From the NCBI RefSeq assembly GCF_013410745.1, contig NZ_JACCFY010000001.1, forward strand, positions 1 to 64,000: a DNA stretch of 64,000 nt, in the 5' to 3' direction. The notes below the pieces were generated by a model. That model was given only the letters and a program-made list of their open reading frames with translations. It did no database searches and had not been told where the DNA came from. This DNA comes from Nesterenkonia xinjiangensis (GTDB taxonomy: Bacteria; Actinomycetota; Actinomycetes; Actinomycetales; Micrococcaceae). Shown piece by piece: positions 35,819 to 45,621 of the stretch (position 1 is the first letter of the stretch; each line of letters starts with the position of its first letter). Position numbers and translations under genes: made by a program.

Positions 35819-35826
35819 GCCGGGCG

Positions 35827-35832
35827 TAGACT
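35827..35832 (+). promoter_or_regulatory. -10 box of a leaderless TM2-like gene
   Basis: TAGACT ends 6 nt before the ATG at 35839, so transcription should start at or next to the start codon. Confidence 0.5.
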
Positions 35833-35838
35833 GTACCC

Positions 35839-36075
35839 ATGGCATCACGCGCATATGACGGACCGCAGAAGGACCCGGGGATCGCCCTGGTGCTGACCAT
35901 CGTGGGCTTCTTCTTCGTGGCCGGGCTGCAGTACTTCTACCTGGGCAAGATCCTCATGGGACTCCTGTTCCTGTTCACCTTGGGATTCCTCTACGTGGGC
36001 ACGGTGATCTCCCTGTTCACCATCCGAGGCGAGACCCGCAGGGTCAACTACCTGCGTGCCCGCGGGATGCGCTGA
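35839..36075 (+). CDS. Small membrane protein with TM2-like domain
   Basis: 78 aa with two hydrophobic helices (~15-36 and ~39-60). The pattern GLQYFYLGKILMGLLFLFTLGFLYVGT resembles the TM2 domain (aromatic/Gly-rich first helix, G-rich turn), and a basic tail follows. No Shine-Dalgarno; a -10 box is placed for leaderless expression. Function unknown. Confidence 0.75.
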   Translation: MASRAYDGPQKDPGIALVLTIVGFFFVAGLQYFYLGKILMGLLFLFTLGFLYVGTVISLFTIRGETRRVNYLRARGMR

Positions 36076-36125
36076 ACCACATCCCGCTCGCGGAGCAGCC
36101 TCGTGTGCGGCACGCCTGACCGGAC

Positions 36126-36150
36126 GGCTCAGAGAGGCCCTCTCTGAGCC
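36126..36150. terminator. Terminator after the TM2-like gene
   Basis: 11-bp perfect stem with a 3-nt loop (36126-36136 with 36140-36150), 50 bp beyond the stop. Confidence 0.55.
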
Positions 36151-36206
36151 TCTCCGGCCCGCTGAGCTGGTGAGATGAGGATCACGACCCCTGATCTCCC
36201 TCCGAG

Positions 36207-36236
36207 TTGGCGCAGCCTGAGACCCGATGCTAGAGT
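36207..36236 (+). promoter_or_regulatory. Promoter of tRNA-Lys
   Basis: TTGGCG, 18-bp spacer, TAGAGT; about 60 bp before the mature tRNA. Confidence 0.55.
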
Positions 36237-36295
36237 TTCATGTCGTTGCTCGGGTGACTGAGCAGCACATCGCGGAAGCGACAGCCTGCAGCCGA

Positions 36296-36368
36296 GGGCC
36301 TCTAGCTCAACTGGCAGAGCATCAGACTCTTAATCTGCAGGTTCCGGGTTCAAGTCCCGGGGGGCCCA
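36296..36368 (+). tRNA. tRNA-Lys (anticodon CTT)
   Basis: 73 nt. Acceptor GGGCCTC pairs with GGGGCCC (one G-U), discriminator A. Anticodon loop CTCTTAA and T arm GGTTCAAGTCC are present. Confidence 0.95.
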
Positions 36369-36398
36369 CTCTGACGAGTGCAGGCTGTCGCCTCCGTC

Positions 36399-36438
36399 CG
36401 ACGAGGGCCCGGCACCTACAGGTGCCGGGCCCTCGTCG
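36399..36438. terminator. Terminator after tRNA-Lys, 19-bp perfect stem
   Basis: Arms 36399-36417 and 36420-36438 are perfect reverse complements with a 2-nt spacer. The convergent hypothetical gene ends at 36517, so it may act both ways. Confidence 0.7.
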
Positions 36439-36516
36439 TCGTTCCCGGACGACGGAGGGGGTACTGGCCCAAATGTGTGCACGGGGCCGACCGGGCTCAC
36501 ACCTCAGCGGACCTGC

Positions 36517-37074
36517 TCAGACCGGGTTCATCTCCTCCAGCCGGTCCATGAAGAAGTCGACGAAGTCGTAGAAGTCCTCCACATCGTGACGCTGACCCAG
36601 GGTCACGTCCGGCAGGGCCTCGAAGCTCACCTGAGGATGCACCTCCAGGACGACGCGGTGCCCGGTGGACATCGCGATCTCCAGCTGACGCCCCTCCGCG
36701 GCCATGCCCGCCAGATTGGTCAGATTCACGGGCAGCGGCACCGCGGGGACGGCGTCCGCCGCAGGATCCGGGGCAGCACGTGCGACCCGGGAGAGCACGT
36801 CGTCGAGATCCACGGGGCAGAGCACCAGCTCCATCGGCTGCCGGCGGTACCCCACCAGCAGATGCTCCGCCAGGCTCACCCCGTCATGGACCGAGCTGAT
36901 GTGGTGCTCCTGGCCCGAGGCACGGGCGTCCCGGGCATGCAGGTTGGCCGCGTAGAGGATGTTGTAGGACCCGAAGTTCATCACAGAGACGTCGAAGGTG
37001 CCCCGCAGCGCGCTGACGAGGCGTTCTTCACTCTCTCCTCGGGTCGGCTGCTCCGCCGTGGGCTCCTCCACCAT
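36517..37074 (-). CDS. Hypothetical protein, 185 aa
   Basis: No family recognised with confidence. Acidic, mixed alpha/beta, with SVMNFGSYNILYAANLHA, HHISSVHDGVSLAEHLLVGYRRQPMELVLCPVDL and a strongly acidic helical end (DVEDFYDFVDFFMDRLEEM). No TM or signal segment. Expression appears leaderless: a TAGACT -10 box ends 7 nt before ATG 37074. It lies divergent from bcp. Confidence 0.65.
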   Translation of the reverse strand: MVEEPTAEQPTRGESEERLVSALRGTFDVSVMNFGSYNILYAANLHARDARASGQEHHISSVHDGVSLAEHLLVGYRRQPMELVLCPVDLDDVLSRVARAAPDPAADAVPAVPLPVNLTNLAGMAAEGRQLEIAMSTGHRVVLEVHPQVSFEALPDVTLGQRHDVEDFYDFVDFFMDRLEEMNPV

Positions 37075-37081
37075 GCCGGCC

Positions 37082-37087
37082 AGTCTA
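37082..37087 (-). promoter_or_regulatory. -10 box of a leaderless hypothetical gene
   Basis: Minus-strand TAGACT (37087-37082), 7 nt before the ATG at 37074. Confidence 0.5.
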
Positions 37088-37251
37088 CGGATCGGGGTCT
37101 GGTGTGCACAGCATCATGCGGTCCGAACCTCAGCACGTCGATAGGGTGGAGTCCGCACCGGAGTCGGGCCGGCGCCCTGTCGCACCCGGCTCCGCCGCAG
37201 CACATCCGCGTCGCAGTCCCTGCGACACCCCTCGTCGAAAGGTCCCCCGCC

Positions 37252-37719
37252 ATGGCACATCGACTCGCACCGGGCGACGTCGCCCCGACCTTCACCCTTC
37301 CCGCCGCCGGCGGGGGCACCGTCGGCCTCGCCGACCTCCGTGGGCAGAAGGTCATCGTCTACTTCTACCCGAAGGCCTCGACGCCGGGCTGCACCAAGGA
37401 GGCCTGCGACTTCCGCGACTCCCTCGAGTCCCTGCAGGCCGCCGGGTACGCCGTTCTGGGCGTCTCCCCCGACCCGGTCTCTGCGATCGGGAAGTTCACC
37501 GAGAACGAGTCGCTGAACTTCCCGCTGCTCAGCGACGAGGACCACCAGGTCGCCGAGGCCTACGGCGCCTGGGGGGAGAAGAAGAACTACGGCCGTGTCA
37601 CCGAGGGCCTCATCCGCTCCACCGTCGTCATCGACGCGGAGGGGAATGTCGAGCTGGCCCAGTACAACGTCAAGGCCACCGGGCATGTCGGGCGGCTGCG
37701 CGACAAGCTCGACATCTGA
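37252..37719 (+). CDS. bcp: Thioredoxin-dependent peroxiredoxin Bcp/PrxQ
   Basis: 155 aa. Peroxiredoxin fold with the peroxidatic Cys in PKASTPGCTKEACDF and the resolving Cys five residues later (CTKEAC). The IRSTVVIDAEGNV strand is typical. It reduces hydroperoxides using thioredoxin. GAAAGG precedes ATG 37252; an upstream in-frame extension across the promoter is rejected. Confidence 0.93.
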   Translation: MAHRLAPGDVAPTFTLPAAGGGTVGLADLRGQKVIVYFYPKASTPGCTKEACDFRDSLESLQAAGYAVLGVSPDPVSAIGKFTENESLNFPLLSDEDHQVAEAYGAWGEKKNYGRVTEGLIRSTVVIDAEGNVELAQYNVKATGHVGRLRDKLDI

Positions 37720-37743
37720 GCCCCTCGACGGCTCCGACCTCAC

Positions 37744-37774
37744 GAGCCGCCCCGCTTTCTCGGCGGGGCGGCTC
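37744..37774 (+). terminator. bcp terminator
   Basis: 12-bp perfect stem (37744-37755 with 37763-37774, 7-nt loop) followed by TTGT, 24 bp after the bcp stop. Confidence 0.75.
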
Positions 37775-37777
37775 TTG

Positions 37778-37783
37778 TAGACT
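37778..37783 (+). promoter_or_regulatory. -10 box for tRNA-Leu
   Basis: TAGACT directly after the bcp terminator hairpin, ~75 bp before the tRNA. The -35 would fall inside the hairpin loop and is weak. Confidence 0.4.
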
Positions 37784-37858
37784 GAGGGGCCGCGCCTGCC
37801 CCGTGCCTGACGACGGCCCCCTCCGGGCCTCGGTCAGAGCCCGCCGCAGGTGCGACGC

Positions 37859-37939
<81 letters not shown>

Positions 37940-37968
37940 CTCGAGGCGGCGCCTCGGCTGCCGCACGG

Positions 37969-38847
37969 TCAGCTGACGACCGGGCGGCGCCGTGCGGAGC
38001 CCCACAGCACGCCCGCGACCACCAGCGCCCCGCCGAGGATCTCCAGCCCGGCGGGCCGCTCGCCCAGCGCCAGCCAGGCCGCGAAGAACCCGACGACGGG
38101 GACCAGCATCGAGAACGGCGCGACCGCCCCGGCGGGGTGCCGGCGCAGCAGCCAGGCCCAGATCGTCGGCGCCACGAGGGATCCCACCAGCACCGTGTAC
38201 ACCAGCCCCGCCCAGGCCGGCACGGCCTCCCAGGAGGAGGAGCCGGAGACCGCCTCAGCGATCTCCTCGGGCCCCTCCACCATCAGCGACAGGCCGAGCA
38301 TCGGCACCGGTGGCACCACGGACATCCACAAGACCAACGCCAGCGGCCGCTCCGGCATCGCTCGGCGTGAGGCCAGGTTCCCCAGCGCCCAGCCCAGGGC
38401 GCCGAGCAGCACCAGCAGGAACGGCCCCCATCCGTCCAGTCCGCCCCGCACCGACCCGGCGACCCCCAGCCCGACCAGCGCCAGCCCGACGCCGGCGGCC
38501 GCACGGCCCGTGACCCTCTCGCGCAGCATCAGCGCGCCCAGCAGGACCGTCAACGGCGCCGCACAGGTGAGCACCAAAGAGGCCAGGCCCGCCGGGAACC
38601 CTGCCGCCATGCCCAGGTACAGCCCCACGAACTGCAGAGTTCCCGTCCCCAGGCCGAACCCCAGCAGGTGGCGCACCCGGACACCGGGCCAGGGGACGAA
38701 CAGCACAGCCGGCACCGCCAGCAGCAGGAAGCGCAGCCCGCCGAGGAAGAGCGGGGGGAAGTGTTCGAGCGACTGATGGATGGCCACGATGTTCAGCCCC
38801 CAGAAGGCGGCGGCGAGCGCGGCGAGGAGGGCATGTCGGGTAGGCAC
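37969..38847 (-). CDS. EamA/DMT family transporter
   Basis: 292 aa, ten TM segments, two EamA repeats (RHALLAALAAAFWGLNIVAIHQSL; ALGWALGNLASRRAM). GTG start at 38847 with GGAGGA ~7 bp upstream. RhaT/YdcZ-like metabolite or drug exporter. Divergent from a LysR regulator that probably controls it. Confidence 0.92.
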   Translation of the reverse strand: MPTRHALLAALAAAFWGLNIVAIHQSLEHFPPLFLGGLRFLLLAVPAVLFVPWPGVRVRHLLGFGLGTGTLQFVGLYLGMAAGFPAGLASLVLTCAAPLTVLLGALMLRERVTGRAAAGVGLALVGLGVAGSVRGGLDGWGPFLLVLLGALGWALGNLASRRAMPERPLALVLWMSVVPPVPMLGLSLMVEGPEEIAEAVSGSSSWEAVPAWAGLVYTVLVGSLVAPTIWAWLLRRHPAGAVAPFSMLVPVVGFFAAWLALGERPAGLEILGGALVVAGVLWGSARRRPVVS

Positions 38848-38874
38848 GATGCCATCCTCCGGTGAACTGTCCTA

Positions 38875-38886
38875 TAGGTCTACCTA
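38875..38886. promoter_or_regulatory. Candidate LysR operator
   Basis: TAGGTCTACCTA, an imperfect palindrome (TAGGT/ACCTA) in the 71-bp gap between divergent EamA and LysR genes. Confidence 0.4.
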
Positions 38887-38906
38887 ATACTTCTGATGGA
38901 ATCATT

Positions 38907-38912
38907 TAGGCT
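38907..38912 (+). promoter_or_regulatory. -10 box of the leaderless LysR gene
   Basis: TAGGCT, 6 nt before ATG 38919. Confidence 0.45.
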
Positions 38913-38918
38913 GCTTAC

Positions 38919-39821
38919 ATGGAGATCAGGCATCTGGAACTGCTCAGGGAACTGTCCGAGCGTGGCAGCCTCGCCGCCGTCGCCCGAGCCACCCACCGCA
39001 CGCCGGCCGCGCTCTCCCAGCAGCTGCGCACCGCCGAGCGCGAGCTCGGGGTGAAACTGGTCGAGCCGGTCTCCCGAGGGATCCGGCTCACCTCAGCCGG
39101 CCAGCTGCTCGCCGACGGCGCCACCGAGATCCTGCACAGCCTCGCGTCCCTGCGTGCTGAGCTCGACGCCGCCACCGGCGAACCCCGGGGGAAGGTCACG
39201 GTCCAGGCCCTGCCCAGCGCCGGGGCACCGCTCCTTCCGGACCTGGTCCGGCGGCTCGCCGGGAGTCCCCTCACCGTGCAGCTCAGCGACTTCCTGTCCA
39301 TGGAGCGTTTCGCCTCCTTCGCCCGCGACGCGGACATCGTCATCGGCCACCACACCACCCCGCGTCCTGCCCCGCAGACTGCCGAAGGACTCATCACGAC
39401 CGTCCTGGCCCACGAACCGCTCGACATCGCCCTGTCCACCCGCCACCCGCTCGCCGACCAGGACGAGCTGCACCCTTCCCAGCTGGTCGGCCTCCCCTGG
39501 GTCGGGGTCCCCGAGGGGTATCCGTTCGATGCCGTGCCGGCCGCCGTGGAGCAGGCCACCGGCGAGCCGGCGCACCGCGTGTGTCGACTGCGCGACAACC
39601 ATCTGGTCGAAGCGCTCGTCGCCCGCGACGTGGGCGTCGGGGTGCTGCCGCGCTTCGCCTCGCGACCCGGTCCCGGGATCGCGCTGAGACCGCTGGTCGG
39701 CGCCCCGGCGGAGCGGACGATCATCGCCCTGAGCCGTCCTGAGCGGCACGCCCGACAGGCCGTGCGCACAGTGCTCGACGAACTCCGGGAGATCGGGCAG
39801 ACGCTGACCGCTGAAGGGTGA
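38919..39821 (+). CDS. LysR family transcriptional regulator
   Basis: 300 aa. N-terminal winged HTH (MEIRHLELLRELSERGSLAAVARA, THRTPAALSQQLRTAERELG), then the periplasmic-binding-like effector domain. No Shine-Dalgarno; leaderless expression is suggested by the adjacent -10. Likely regulator of the divergent EamA transporter. Confidence 0.93.
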   Translation: MEIRHLELLRELSERGSLAAVARATHRTPAALSQQLRTAERELGVKLVEPVSRGIRLTSAGQLLADGATEILHSLASLRAELDAATGEPRGKVTVQALPSAGAPLLPDLVRRLAGSPLTVQLSDFLSMERFASFARDADIVIGHHTTPRPAPQTAEGLITTVLAHEPLDIALSTRHPLADQDELHPSQLVGLPWVGVPEGYPFDAVPAAVEQATGEPAHRVCRLRDNHLVEALVARDVGVGVLPRFASRPGPGIALRPLVGAPAERTIIALSRPERHARQAVRTVLDELREIGQTLTAEG

Positions 39822-39971
39822 CGACGTCGCCGGGACGCCGCGCGGCGTCGGTCCGGCACGGGCGGTAGCATGGGCAGACGCGCCCGGCGGCCGAGGCCCG
39901 ACGACGAGACCCTGACGACGCCGCGCCACGCCCCTGATGACTGTGTGACGACCTCGAAGAGGAGTGCCTGG

Positions 39972-41675
39972 ATGGCCGACGAGCTCAACCGGCGGCAGAT
40001 GCTGGGCGCCTCCTCCGCGGCCGCAGCCACCGGACTGCTCCTCGCGCCCTCCATCACCTGGCCGGCCGCCTCCGCAGACCCCGATGACGGGCCGGCCGAG
40101 GACGCTGAGCACGAGGCCGAGGAGCTGCGCGAGCGCACCGTGGTGGTCGCCGGCGTCTCCGCCGTCACCTCCCTGGACCCGGCCCTGGCGGTGGACACGG
40201 AGACCGAACGCGTCTGCCGGCAGGTCTTCGAGGGTCTGCTGGGCATCGATCAGGAGACCGGAGCCACCCGTCCGCTGCTCGCCCGAGACTGGGACGTCGA
40301 CGACGACGGCCTCGTCTACACCTTCCAGCTGCGCCAGGGCGTGGTCTTCCACGACGGGACCGCGCTGACCGCCGACTCCGTGGTGGCCAACGTGGAGCGC
40401 TGGGGCCGGCTCGACGAGCTCTACGGCACCGGCAACCTGCGCCGCACGGCCACTCTGCCCTTCGAGTCCCTGTTCGGGGGCTATCTGGGCGACGAGACCT
40501 GCGTCCTGGATTCGGTCGAGGCCGAGGACGAGTCCACCGTGGTGCTGACCCTCTCGGAGCCGATCGTGTTCCTGCCCCAGGCCCTCACCCTGCCGGCCTT
40601 CGGCATCGCGTCGCCGGAGGTGCTCTCCGACTCCGACCCCGACCTGGTCTCCCGCTCCCCGATCGGCACCGGCGCCTACCGCGTCACCGAGGCCGCGGAC
40701 GGTGACGTCGTCATGGAGGCCTTCGAGGACTATTGGAACGGCGCGGTGACCGCCGGCGCAGAGGACGACGGCCCGGCCGGTCCGCCACCCGAGCGGGTCG
40801 AGGTCCGGGCGGTGCCACGGTCTTTCGACCGGCTCCGTGATCTGCAGCGCGGCCAGGTCGACGTCTACGACTACATCACCGCCGACAACCTGCGCCCGCT
40901 GGTGCAGTCTGGCCGGATGATCCTGCAGCGCGACCCCTTCTCCATCCTGTATCTGGGATTCAACCTGGAGCACCCGATCATGGAGGACCGCCGGATGCGG
41001 GAGGCCGCCGCCCGGGCGGTGGACCGTTCCGCGCTGATCGACGGCCTCTTTCTGGACGGCACCCGCCCCGCCCACCAGTTCACCCCCGCCTCGCTGGGAG
41101 TCCACTCCGAGTCCGCCGAGCGCTACGGACGAGATCTGGAGGAGGCCCGCGCGCTGCTCGAGGCGGCCGGCTACGACGGCGAGCCGCTCCGCTTCCACTA
41201 TCCGATGAACGCGACCCGCAGCTACCTGCCCAGGCCCGAGGCCGTCTACGCCTCGATCGCCCGGGATCTGACCCGGGTCGGGTTCGTCGTCCAGCCGCAT
41301 CCCGTCCCGTGGGACTCCGGGTACCTGGAGGAGGTGCTCGAGGACGAGGACCGGGCGATGCACCTGCTGGGCCGCAACGGCGGCTACCGCTCCCCCCATT
41401 CCTTCTTCGGGCCGCTGTTCCAACGCACCTCCCGTGAATTCGGCTACGACTCTGAGGAGGTCCGGGACCTCCTGCTGCAGGCCCGGGGCGAGACCGACGA
41501 GGAGGACCGCGCCGAGCTGTATCGCGAGGTGGCCGACATCGTCGCTGAGGATCTTCCCGCGATGCCGCTGGTCCATCCCATCTCCGGGCTGGCACTGGGG
41601 CGTCGGGTGTCCGACTACCCGATGTCTCCGGTGCTCTTCGAACCGTTCCGAGAGATCCGCATGAACCAGGTGTGA
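39972..41675 (+). CDS. ABC transporter substrate-binding protein, peptide/opine type (SBP_bac_5), Tat-exported
   Basis: 567 aa from ATG 39972 (GAGGAG ~7 bp upstream). The N-terminus [22 protein letters not shown] has a twin-Arg motif, so export by Tat is expected; there is no lipobox Cys. Family-5 marks: [36 protein letters not shown] and PIGTGAYRV. It binds oligopeptides, nickel or glycosides for an importer. No permease or ATPase genes follow, so it is an orphan binding protein. Confidence 0.88.
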   Translation: MADELNRRQMLGASSAAAATGLLLAPSITWPAASADPDDGPAEDAEHEAEELRERTVVVAGVSAVTSLDPALAVDTETERVCRQVFEGLLGIDQETGATRPLLARDWDVDDDGLVYTFQLRQGVVFHDGTALTADSVVANVERWGRLDELYGTGNLRRTATLPFESLFGGYLGDETCVLDSVEAEDESTVVLTLSEPIVFLPQALTLPAFGIASPEVLSDSDPDLVSRSPIGTGAYRVTEAADGDVVMEAFEDYWNGAVTAGAEDDGPAGPPPERVEVRAVPRSFDRLRDLQRGQVDVYDYITADNLRPLVQSGRMILQRDPFSILYLGFNLEHPIMEDRRMREAAARAVDRSALIDGLFLDGTRPAHQFTPASLGVHSESAERYGRDLEEARALLEAAGYDGEPLRFHYPMNATRSYLPRPEAVYASIARDLTRVGFVVQPHPVPWDSGYLEEVLEDEDRAMHLLGRNGGYRSPHSFFGPLFQRTSREFGYDSEEVRDLLLQARGETDEEDRAELYREVADIVAEDLPAMPLVHPISGLALGRRVSDYPMSPVLFEPFREIRMNQV

Positions 41676-41839
41676 TCCCTCCGTCACACTGCCCGCGGGG
41701 ATTTCATGGCTCGTCTCCCCCAGCGGTAAAGTCTCCTCGGAACCCGTCCGAGTTCAGCCGCCGCGCAGCCCCGGCTGACCCTGCGGCCAGCACCCGGCTT
41801 GCCGCCCCTCATCCGCCGGACAACCTCAAGGAGAGTTCT

Positions 41840-43336
41840 GTGGCCACGTCATCGTCGACCAGCGCCGAGCAGCAGTTCGATGTCATCCTCATCGGCGGGG
41901 GCATCATGTCCACCACCCTGGGGACCATCCTGAAGGAGCTCGAGCCGAACTGGTCGATCGCTCTCTACGAGACGCTGGACCAGGCTGGCCAGGAGTCCTC
42001 GGACCCGTGGAACAACGCCGGCACCGGCCACGCCGCCCTGTGCGAGCTGAACTACACCCCGCGCGGCACCGACGGCGCGATCTCCACCGCTAAGGCACAG
42101 GGCATCAACGAGCAGTTCCAGGTCTCCCGCCAGCTGTGGTCCCACTGGGTGGAGAACGGCACCCTGGGTTCCCCGCGGACCTTCATCAATGCGCTGCCGC
42201 ACGTGAGCTTCGTCTGGGGCGAGGAGAACGCCCGGTACCTGAAGGATCGCTACGAAGCCCTGAAGCCCCTGCCGCTGTTCCGCGACATCGAGCACACCGA
42301 GGACCTCGATGAGATCTCGACGTGGGCACCGCTGCTCACAGAAGGTCGTGATCCGCAGCAGCGGGTGGCGGCCTCGAAGATCGACTCCGGCACCGACGTC
42401 GACTTCGGGTCGCTGTCCCGTCAGCTGGCCAACCACCTCACCGGCTCCGATGTGGACCTGCGCTACGGCCACGAGGTCACCGCCGTCTCCCGAGGCGCCG
42501 ACGGCCGCTGGCAGCTGAAGGTCCACAACAAGGCGGCCGGCCAGAAGTTCACCGCCTCAGCTCGTTTCGTGTTCGTCGGGGCCGGCGGCGGCGCTCTGAG
42601 CCTGCTGCAGTCCTCCGGCATCCCGGAGATCAAGGGCTTCGGCGGATTCCCGGTCTCCGGCAAGTTCCTGCGCAGCACCGACTCCTCGGTGGCGGAGCGG
42701 CATCACGCCAAGGTTTACGGGCTGGCCTCGGTGGGAGCGCCCCCGATGTCCGTGCCGCACCTGGACACCCGCTTCGTCGAGGGGCGGCGGACCCTGATGT
42801 TCGGCCCCTACGCCGGATTCTCGACGAGCTTCCTGAAGCACGGCTCCATCACCGACCTGCCGTTCTCGGTGCGTCCGCACAATCTGCTGCCGATGATGCA
42901 GGTGGGCGCCTCGAACACCGATCTGGTGACCTACCTGATGAAGGAGGTCACCACCTCCCAGAAGCGCAAGATCGAGGCGCTGCGTCACTTCTACCCGCAG
43001 GCCGATGACGAGGCCTGGGAGCTGATCACCGCCGGTCAGCGCGTCCAGGTGATGAAGAAGGACGCCAAGGGCAAGGGTGTGCTGCAGTTCGGCACGGAGC
43101 TGGTCGCCGGGGCCGACGGCACCATCGCCGGCCTGCTGGGCGCGTCCCCCGGGGCCTCCACCGCACCCTCGATCATGTTCAGGCTGCTCGAGCGGTGCTT
43201 CCCGGCCCAGCTGGAGACCTGGAGGCCACGGCTGCAGGAGATGATCCCCTCCTACGGTCACCAGCTCAACGAGGATCCCCGCCTGCTCGCCGAGATCTCC
43301 GCGGCCACGAGCACATCCCTGCAGCTCGACGCCTGA
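41840..43336 (+). CDS. mqo: Malate:quinone oxidoreductase
   Basis: 498 aa from GTG 41840 (AAGGAGA 6 bp upstream). FAD motif [40 protein letters not shown] and the late [15 protein letters not shown] are diagnostic for Mqo. It oxidises L-malate to oxaloacetate at the membrane and feeds electrons to quinone. Normal length for the family. Confidence 0.97.
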   Translation: MATSSSTSAEQQFDVILIGGGIMSTTLGTILKELEPNWSIALYETLDQAGQESSDPWNNAGTGHAALCELNYTPRGTDGAISTAKAQGINEQFQVSRQLWSHWVENGTLGSPRTFINALPHVSFVWGEENARYLKDRYEALKPLPLFRDIEHTEDLDEISTWAPLLTEGRDPQQRVAASKIDSGTDVDFGSLSRQLANHLTGSDVDLRYGHEVTAVSRGADGRWQLKVHNKAAGQKFTASARFVFVGAGGGALSLLQSSGIPEIKGFGGFPVSGKFLRSTDSSVAERHHAKVYGLASVGAPPMSVPHLDTRFVEGRRTLMFGPYAGFSTSFLKHGSITDLPFSVRPHNLLPMMQVGASNTDLVTYLMKEVTTSQKRKIEALRHFYPQADDEAWELITAGQRVQVMKKDAKGKGVLQFGTELVAGADGTIAGLLGASPGASTAPSIMFRLLERCFPAQLETWRPRLQEMIPSYGHQLNEDPRLLAEISAATSTSLQLDA

Positions 43337-43349
43337 CCCTGCCCGGCTG

Positions 43350-44156
43350 GTGGATCCCGTGAGACGCCTATATCACCCCGCTCCGGAGACCTTCCGCACT
43401 CCGTCCGGGCTCACCGCCCATCTGTGGCGCGGCGCCGACGCCGCCCCCGCACCTGTGGTGCTGATCCACGGCTACGGGTCCAACGTGCTGTTCAACTGGG
43501 TGAAGACCGGGTGGCTCGAGCCGCTGGCCGAGCACGGGCGCAGCATCCTGGCCGTGGACCTGCCGGGGCACGGCACCTCCGCCGAAGTGGACCCGGCTGG
43601 GGTGCGTGCCGAGGACCTGCTGGTCGATCTGCGCACTCTGCTCGTCGATCATCTCCAGGCCGGCGTGTCCACGACTCCTGTCACCGTCCACGGGTATTCC
43701 CTCGGTTCCCGGCTGGCTTGGCAGTTCGCCGCCGCGAACCCGGAGCTGTTGGCCCTGCTGGTGATGGGCGGCTCGCCGGCCTCGGACCGGCTCTCCGGGC
43801 TGGACTCCGACGCGGCCCGCCGCTGGGCGCGGGAGGGGACTCCTCCGCGGGACGGGCTGACCCGCGCTGTGGTCACGGTGGCCGCGGCGATGCCGGACCA
43901 GAACCTGCCCCATGTGGTGGAGTTGCTGCTCAGCCTCGCCCAGGAGCCCTTCGATTTCGCCGCTGCGGTGCCTGCGGTCCCGACTCTGGTGGTCGCCGGG
44001 GAGAAGGACGAGATCGCTGTGGGTGCTTCGCACCTGGCGCAGCTGGTCCGCCGCACCGGTGCTGCGGCACGGTTCGTGGAGATCGCGGGCCGCACCCACG
44101 TCAATGTGCTGACCTCCCGGATCTACAAGGACTCCGTCCTCGATGCCCTCCCCTGA
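43350..44156 (+). CDS. Alpha/beta hydrolase
   Basis: 268 aa. Oxyanion strand VVLIHGYGSNVLFNW, nucleophile elbow GYSLGSRLAW (Ser), Asp near VVAGEKDEIAV and His in GRTHVNVLTS. Starts 14 bp after mqo and is probably co-transcribed; GTG 43359 is an alternative start. The 3' end overlaps the convergent MFS gene by 34 bp. Substrate unknown. Confidence 0.88.
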   Translation: MDPVRRLYHPAPETFRTPSGLTAHLWRGADAAPAPVVLIHGYGSNVLFNWVKTGWLEPLAEHGRSILAVDLPGHGTSAEVDPAGVRAEDLLVDLRTLLVDHLQAGVSTTPVTVHGYSLGSRLAWQFAAANPELLALLVMGGSPASDRLSGLDSDAARRWAREGTPPRDGLTRAVVTVAAAMPDQNLPHVVELLLSLAQEPFDFAAAVPAVPTLVVAGEKDEIAVGASHLAQLVRRTGAAARFVEIAGRTHVNVLTSRIYKDSVLDALP

Positions 44157-45505
44157 ACGGGCGGTGCGGACCGCTGCGGCCGCAGCGTCAGCATGGCCGG
44201 CACCAGCGCACCGCCGACGACGACCGCGGCCGCCCAGGGGCGGCCCGCATGCTCGGCCACCAGACCGGCGGCGCTGAGCCCCAGCACCAGACCCACCAGC
44301 AGCGCCCCCGCGACGGTGCTCAGCGTGGAGACCAGGTCCGCGGTGGGCGCACGACGGGCCACGACACGATAGACCTCCACGACCAGCACACCCAGGGAGA
44401 CTCCGACCCCCAGGAACATCACCGCGGAGAGGACCAGGCCTGGCAGGCCGCCCTGCTGGGCCAGGATCGTTGCGACCACCGCCGCCAGAAGCGCCGCCCA
44501 CCAGGCCAGGAGCACGGCGAAGAGCCGCCGACGCCTTGGCACGTCCAGGGCGGTGAATCGAGCGGGAAGCCAGCGGGAGCTCAGCATCCCGGCCGCGCCG
44601 CAGCACCCCAGCAGCAGGCCTGCCGCACCCGGGCGGTGCACGTCCTGGGCGATGATCAGCGCCACGATCGCTGAGCCGCCCGCGACGATCCCCAGTCCGA
44701 GGCTCACCGCCGGCGCCCCCGCCAGGGAGGAGCTGCCGGCACGTCCTCCGGGACCCACAGGGTGAGTGGGCTCTCCCGGGTGTTCCGGGGCGAAGCCCCT
44801 GGCCTCGATGACCATCTGCTGGCCGTGCTCCACTGCCGTCAGCGGCACTCGCAGCGGCTCCAGGGGACCGTCCTCGTCCGGGCGCGTGGTCTCATGTGTG
44901 GCGTCAAGCTCTGCGGCGATCGGTTCCATCGCATAGGCGGGCACCGCCAGCGCGCCGAGGAGCGCGGCGACCATGAGTCCCGCCCCCGCTCCGAGCGATC
45001 CGCTGAGCAGTCCGACCAGCAGCGGAGAGAGAACCAGCAGCAGGTCGTCCACAGACGCTTCCCGACGCATCCACGGGCCGGCAGCGATGCCTCGCTCGGG
45101 CCGGTGGCGATGAAGGTGCCAGCCTCGCACTCGGTTCATGGCGCTCACCGCCGGTGCGGTCAGACCGGCGGCGAACGAGAAGACCAGGGCAGCGGCGAGC
45201 AGCGTCCACGAAGGCTCCTGGCCCGGTCCGGGGTTCACCGCGGGGATGACCGCCAGGATCAGCACCAACAGGATCACATGGAGCCCGGCAGTGGCCAGCA
45301 GCACCGCCCGTTGACCGAACCGATCAGCCGCGGCGCCGGCGCAGGGCACCGAGAGGGCGAGTCCGATCAGGGCGAAGCTGGTCATCAGGGCCGTGACGGT
45401 GAGGGAGCCGGCGCCGGTCGCGGCGAAGAGCATCCCGACGGGAAGCAGCGCGGCCGGTGCGCGCGCGGCACCGCTGAGCCATCTCGACGGTGCCACCCGG
45501 TACAT
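44123..45505 (-). CDS. MFS transporter
   Basis: 460 aa, 12 TM segments in two halves joined by a ~60-residue loop (around TTRPDEDGPLEPLRV). The first half has the MFS signature GAAADRFGQRAVLL. GAGGGAGG precedes the ATG. Efflux substrate unknown. It converges on the hydrolase with a 34-bp overlap of coding sequence. Confidence 0.87.
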   Translation of the reverse strand: MYRVAPSRWLSGAARAPAALLPVGMLFAATGAGSLTVTALMTSFALIGLALSVPCAGAAADRFGQRAVLLATAGLHVILLVLILAVIPAVNPGPGQEPSWTLLAAALVFSFAAGLTAPAVSAMNRVRGWHLHRHRPERGIAAGPWMRREASVDDLLLVLSPLLVGLLSGSLGAGAGLMVAALLGALAVPAYAMEPIAAELDATHETTRPDEDGPLEPLRVPLTAVEHGQQMVIEARGFAPEHPGEPTHPVGPGGRAGSSSLAGAPAVSLGLGIVAGGSAIVALIIAQDVHRPGAAGLLLGCCGAAGMLSSRWLPARFTALDVPRRRRLFAVLLAWWAALLAAVVATILAQQGGLPGLVLSAVMFLGVGVSLGVLVVEVYRVVARRAPTADLVSTLSTVAGALLVGLVLGLSAAGLVAEHAGRPWAAAVVVGGALVPAMLTLRPQRSAPPVQGRASRTESL

Positions 45506-45621
45506 CCTGCCTCCCTCTCGTCACGACACGAGCCGCTGCACCGGCCTGATGCTGCGGCCGCCGCGCGGCCTGGCCCCGACACACATTCCGCGAGCGAGGG
45601 CCGCCCACGGGACGACCTCGT

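Noticed and set aside
36475-37251. Long N-terminal extension of Bcp
   Set aside because: It crosses the divergent promoter and an opposing gene; the peroxiredoxin begins at ATG 37252.
39093-41687. 864-codon open frame on the minus strand
   Set aside because: Antisense to the LysR and binding-protein genes; low-complexity Gly/Val/Arg composition typical of shadow frames.
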